Part shown: piece after piece, positions 6,614 through 9,136 of the stretch
Position numbering within the stretch: position 1 is the stretch's first letter
How the letters are laid out: the number at the start of each line of letters is the position of its first letter
Origin: Methylococcales bacterium
GTDB lineage: Bacteria > Pseudomonadota > Gammaproteobacteria > Methylococcales > Methylomonadaceae
Direction of reading: 5' to 3'
DNA length: 9,136 nt
NCBI GenBank assembly: GCA_023134955.1
Contig: JAGLUC010000342.1
Location: 1 to 9,136 of the forward strand
Notes under the pieces: generated by a model
What the model saw: the letters and a program-made list of their open reading frames with translations, nothing else
Database searches by the model: none
What the model was told of the DNA's origin: nothing
Made by a program: the position numbers and the translations under genes

Positions 6614-7562
6614 ATGAAAAAAGTAACAGGTATTAAAAGTGTCGATTTTAAAATAACTGCATTAGGTCATGGTGTGGTGAATTGGAATGGTCCGACAACA
6701 TTAACAGGTGATGGTGGACAAACGGTTGATAATCATACCTTGCCAAAATTACGAGGGTACACAAATCTATCAGGAAAGGTCAAAGAAGAAACAGGTTATA
6801 AATACAAAAAAGAAGCAACTGATATAGATTTCAAAAAAAACACCTTTATACATCAGTCAAAATTGCATTCGCCACCACTTATTTAGAGATCAAGCATTTG
6901 ATATTCATTTTGCTGCTGAGAAAAGTTTGCAGGGAGTTTTAGCTTCTATTACTGGCTTGATTCGTGGTTATGTTGTGCCATCAAGTCAATGCAAACGTAC
7001 CAGCGCATTATTAATGGAAGATTTTGTTGATGAACTGGGTAATGGTAATTTTGAACAATTTGGTCAAGCAGGTGAAAGAGATAGTTCTTCGTTCTATTCA
7101 AAAACAACCTTTGGCGATACCAAATATACATCTTATGGTTCAATCAGTATTGAGCAATTGCAATTCATCTCATTGGATAAAAAGTTTGATCGTTGTGCAA
7201 TGGTAATTAAAGAGGGGCAAGGTGAAGAGGTGGCACAAGCTGTTCAAAAATACATTCAGTCACTTAATCCAGATTTAAAACCACAAGCTACATTTCATCA
7301 AAATTATGTGCGTGGAGGGACTATTTTTGAAGAAGGTGAAAATGGAATATTGCTTAATAATGATGCTGTAAAAGCCTTAATTGAATATACCTTACAAATG
7401 ATAAGTGAGCTATCTATTAGACAAGCAAAGTCGTATATGTATGTTGATGATGTTTTAGTCGATTATAACGATAGTCATAAAATGATGCGTATAAAACAGA
7501 ATGAGGGTGATATATCAGAACAGCCAGAATCTGATTATGCTATGTATTTTTATGCTAAATAA
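6614..7562 (+). CDS. cas7fv: Cas7fv backbone subunit of I-F2 Cascade, frame broken at an A8 run
   Basis: Cas7fv binds the crRNA spacer as repeated copies along the Cascade backbone. The first piece (from ATG 6614, AAGGAA 8 bases upstream) runs 90 codons to a stop at 6884-6886. The rest of the protein continues in the +1 frame to 7562. The frames meet at eight A residues (6833-6840). With seven A the text reads DFKKTPLYISQNCIRHHLFR and joins smoothly to a 315-residue protein with no further stop. Both halves look like one Cas7fv as I recall the Shewanella protein: KVTGIKSVDFKITALGHG and LPKLRGYTNL at the start, ITGLIRGYVVPSSQCKRTS and YGSISIEQLQFISLDKKFD in the middle, SIRQAKSYMYVDD and YFYAK at the end. 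Identity is firm. Whether the break is a sequencing error, a mutation or a slippage site is open. Confidence 0.9.
6833..6840 (+). other. cas7fv: A8 homopolymer at the cas7fv frame change
   Basis: Eight consecutive A residues mark the point where the cas7fv reading frame is lost. The downstream frame is open only from 6828, since TAG at 6825-6827 stops it. The upstream frame ends at 6886, so the shift must fall between these points. The run is the only homopolymer there of a length prone to indels or polymerase slippage. Loss of one A, or gain of two, restores the frame. Confidence 0.85.
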
Positions 7563-7563
7563 A

Positions 7564-7568
7564 GGAGG
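7564..7568 (+). promoter_or_regulatory. Strong ribosome binding site deciding the cas5fv start
   Basis: GGAGG lies right after the cas7fv stop. It is 2 bases from ATG 7571, too close, and 5 bases from ATG 7574, normal spacing. The second ATG is therefore the likely start. It is also the strongest such site in the window, in keeping with efficient translation of a Cascade subunit. Confidence 0.6.
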
Positions 7569-7573
7569 AAATG

Positions 7574-8602
7574 ATGAAAATCATTATAGATTATGAATCC
7601 TCATGGCGAAACTCTTTTTTAGATGGCAATAACAATGAACTTTTACCAAAAAAAGGTAGGAGTTTTGTGGGTTCAATGACTAGCTTAAGAAAGCCTGAAA
7701 ACTTTAAAAAGCGTGAAGTAACGCTTGATACTGTCATGGGGATTTTAAATAGAATAATCGGCGATCAACGTAAACTTTATCAGGCAAGGAAGAGTGATAA
7801 TTATTTCTATAAAGATATTGATTTTAATGACAGTAATAAAGTGACCTTTAATGATGTTGCTATTGAAACTAATGAAATGACTTACATTAGAAATATTACT
7901 GGGAGCACAGATCAAAACTCATTTACTGGTGCGATAAAAACCAATGATGCTATGTTTTCATCAGATTATTCGGCTGAATTTTGGGGTGTATTAGCTCTTG
8001 ATTTTGGTGAGCTTTGTGACTTTATTGTTTCAAATAATAAAGTGACAGCTCTTATTGATGCTAATCCAGTATCTATCATTACAAAGTTAGAATTACTAAA
8101 TAAAGAAAAACCAGTACCCAATGACGGGCTGGCTAATGAGGCACTGGAGAAACTCAGTCAAACTTTTGAAGGGATTGAATATCTAAATAAAAAAGGAGAA
8201 GTTATGCCAATCAGTTTGTATTGTTCCTCTCTTTATTTACAGTTAGAACGATTATCTAATCAATTTAATATGGATTCAGCCAAAACAAAAGCTGGGGGAA
8301 TTAGTGGTATATCAAAGCGAGGGTTTACAACTAAAGATTTCATGAATCGTTTTACCACAGGTGAAAAAAAGAAAATTTGGGGCAATCCTTATATTAGAAA
8401 AGAGAGAATAAAGGGTATAGGTGAGGTTATTTCATTAATGACCAAAGCCAGCGGAACGCTTGAAATTGAAGTGGATGTAGATAAAGAAAGAGCTGAAAAG
8501 ATTGAAGGCATGATTGAAAATGCAGGCGTTTCAAGTTTTTATCTGGGTAAAAAGGGCTTAGCCTATGTTTCCAAAATTGATACTTGTCCAAGGAGACACT
8601 AA
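7574..8602 (+). CDS. cas5fv: Cas5fv subunit of I-F2 Cascade
   Basis: Cas5fv caps the 5' handle of the crRNA. In I-F2 it also carries an extra helical domain that replaces the missing Cas8 large subunit in PAM recognition and R-loop support. 342 aa from ATG 7574 (343 from ATG 7571), about the family length. Recognisable stretches: start MKIIIDYESSWRNSFLDG, then LDTVMGILNRIIGDQRKLYQ (about 54-73), ITGSTDQNSFTGAIK, EFWGVLALDFGELCDFI, TKAGGISGISKRGFTTKDFM, KKIWGNPYIRKERIKGIGEV and SSFYLGKKGLAYVS near the end. The last residues (IDTCPRRH) are encoded by the bases that also serve as the cas6f ribosome binding site. Its stop overlaps the cas6f ATG by one base (TAATG). It follows cas7fv by 11 bases from the preferred start. 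The protein is intact. Confidence 0.92.
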   Translation: MKIIIDYESSWRNSFLDGNNNELLPKKGRSFVGSMTSLRKPENFKKREVTLDTVMGILNRIIGDQRKLYQARKSDNYFYKDIDFNDSNKVTFNDVAIETNEMTYIRNITGSTDQNSFTGAIKTNDAMFSSDYSAEFWGVLALDFGELCDFIVSNNKVTALIDANPVSIITKLELLNKEKPVPNDGLANEALEKLSQTFEGIEYLNKKGEVMPISLYCSSLYLQLERLSNQFNMDSAKTKAGGISGISKRGFTTKDFMNRFTTGEKKKIWGNPYIRKERIKGIGEVISLMTKASGTLEIEVDVDKERAEKIEGMIENAGVSSFYLGKKGLAYVSKIDTCPRRH

Positions 8603-9136
8603 TGGAATTTTATTTAGATATTAAAATAAAACCAGATGATGAGATGCGTGAAAATATTTTGCTTAATAAGGTGTACAGCAAACTTCACAAAGCATTATTC
8701 ACCTTAAAATCAACAGATATTGGTGTCAGTTTTCCTTGTTATAAAGTCATGTTGGGTGATGTAATTAGGCTGCATGGAACAGAAGCAAAGCTTACTGAAC
8801 TTCAATCATCTGATTGGTTGGGTGGTTTGAAAGGGTACTGTACTATTAGCCCTATACAAGCTATTCCAGCAGATGTGTCATATAGAAATATCTCTCGAAT
8901 ACAATCAAATATGACTGAGGCAAAATTACGCCGACTGATTAAACGAGGATCAATCACTCAAGAAGAAACAAAAGCCTATAAAGCAAAAATGTTTCAACAA
9001 GGAATGGGTAACCCTTATCTTGAATTAGAAAGCGGATCAAACGGGCATAAACATCGGCGTTACCTTCAGTTTGGTGCGTTACTTACTGAACCTGTTGAAG
9101 GTGGATTTGATCAATTTGGATTAAGTAAAACCGCCA
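8602..9136 (+). CDS. cas6f: Cas6f (Csy4) crRNA-processing endoribonuclease, 3' end cut by the window
   Basis: Cuts the CRISPR repeat RNA at the base of its hairpin and stays bound to the crRNA 3' end. 178 codons are visible; the family is about 185-190 aa and ends shortly after the GLSK motif seen here (FDQFGLSKTA), so only a handful of codons are missing. H29, the general base of Csy4, is in the right place (SKLHKAL). S144 and S146 (LESGSNG) match the active-site serine loop. R99 and Q101 (ISRIQSN) and the arginine-rich helix TEAKLRRLIKRG (105-116) match the RNA-binding elements. The position of Pseudomonas Tyr176 is a phenylalanine here (F172). AAGGAG (8590-8595) lies 6 bases before ATG 8602, which overlaps the cas5fv stop. 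The CRISPR array is expected just downstream. Confidence 0.95.
   Translation, partial: MEFYLDIKIKPDDEMRENILLNKVYSKLHKALFTLKSTDIGVSFPCYKVMLGDVIRLHGTEAKLTELQSSDWLGGLKGYCTISPIQAIPADVSYRNISRIQSNMTEAKLRRLIKRGSITQEETKAYKAKMFQQGMGNPYLELESGSNGHKHRRYLQFGALLTEPVEGGFDQFGLSKTA

Noticed and set aside
6609..6617. Minimal ORF ATG-GAA-TGA overlapping the cas7fv start
   Set aside because: Only 3 bases separate it from AAGGA, too close, whereas the cas7fv ATG at 6614 is well spaced.
6835..6841. A AAA AAC heptamer as a -1 ribosomal frameshift site
   Set aside because: It is in the correct register, but a -1 shift enters a frame other than the one encoding the rest of Cas7fv, which needs +1.
6949..7206. Open frames at 6949-7143 (minus) and 7024-7206 (plus) inside the second half of cas7fv
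   Set aside because: The cas7fv frame explains this stretch, with residue patterns matching the family; the others are shadows.
6927..7562. A separate 211-aa gene starting at TTG 6927
   Set aside because: The frame is open back to 6828 and encodes Cas7fv residues before 6927, and there is no ribosome binding site at the TTG. It is the second part of cas7fv, not an independent gene.
1..9136. CRISPR array, tRNA, rRNA or insertion sequence within the window
   Set aside because: No regularly spaced repeats, no tRNA-like cloverleaf, no rRNA sequence and no transposase or terminal inverted repeats were seen, including around both toxin-antitoxin insertions.

Overview
This AT-rich window carries an almost complete subtype I-F2 (also called I-Fv) CRISPR-Cas operon, the minimal I-F variant that lacks a Cas8 large subunit. 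The gene content (Cas1f, Cas2 fused to Cas3, Cas7fv, Cas5fv and Cas6f/Csy4) and the look of the proteins point to a gammaproteobacterium. As I recall them, the closest relatives are the Shewanella putrefaciens and Photobacterium profundum versions. The genus cannot be fixed from the sequence. No CRISPR array lies in the window; it is expected just beyond the right edge, after cas6f.

Layout, left to right. A WYL-domain transcription factor (best start 116, end 1081) is followed by a 267-base non-coding stretch holding a perfect palindrome, GGTCAA-CTA-TTGACC. Next comes cas1 (1349-2305). A VapB/VapC toxin-antitoxin pair sits on the minus strand (2348-2925), wedged between cas1 and cas2-3 (3025-5946). 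A second pair, a Phd/YefM-type antitoxin with a RelE/YoeB-like toxin (6009-6542), sits on the plus strand between cas2-3 and cas7fv. Then come cas7fv (6614-7562), cas5fv (7574-8602) and cas6f (8602 to beyond the right edge, lacking only its last few codons).

How the genes should work together. Cas1 and the Cas2 domain of Cas2-3 form the spacer-integration complex. Cas6f cuts the repeat RNA and stays on the crRNA hairpin. Cas7fv coats the spacer, and Cas5fv caps the 5' handle and takes over the role of the missing large subunit. The HD nuclease and helicase of Cas2-3 then degrade the target.

Two things stand out. First, two unrelated type II toxin-antitoxin pairs occupy two separate junctions of one cas operon without damaging the neighbouring genes. 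The second pair keeps a recognisable TGTACA-type YefM operator. Second, cas7fv, the backbone subunit, is out of frame at a run of eight A residues. Removing one A restores a continuous 315-residue Cas7fv. This is a sequencing error, a real inactivating mutation, or a site where transcriptional slippage makes a fraction of full-length protein. If it is a true mutation, the window shows an interference-dead system still held in place by two addiction modules.
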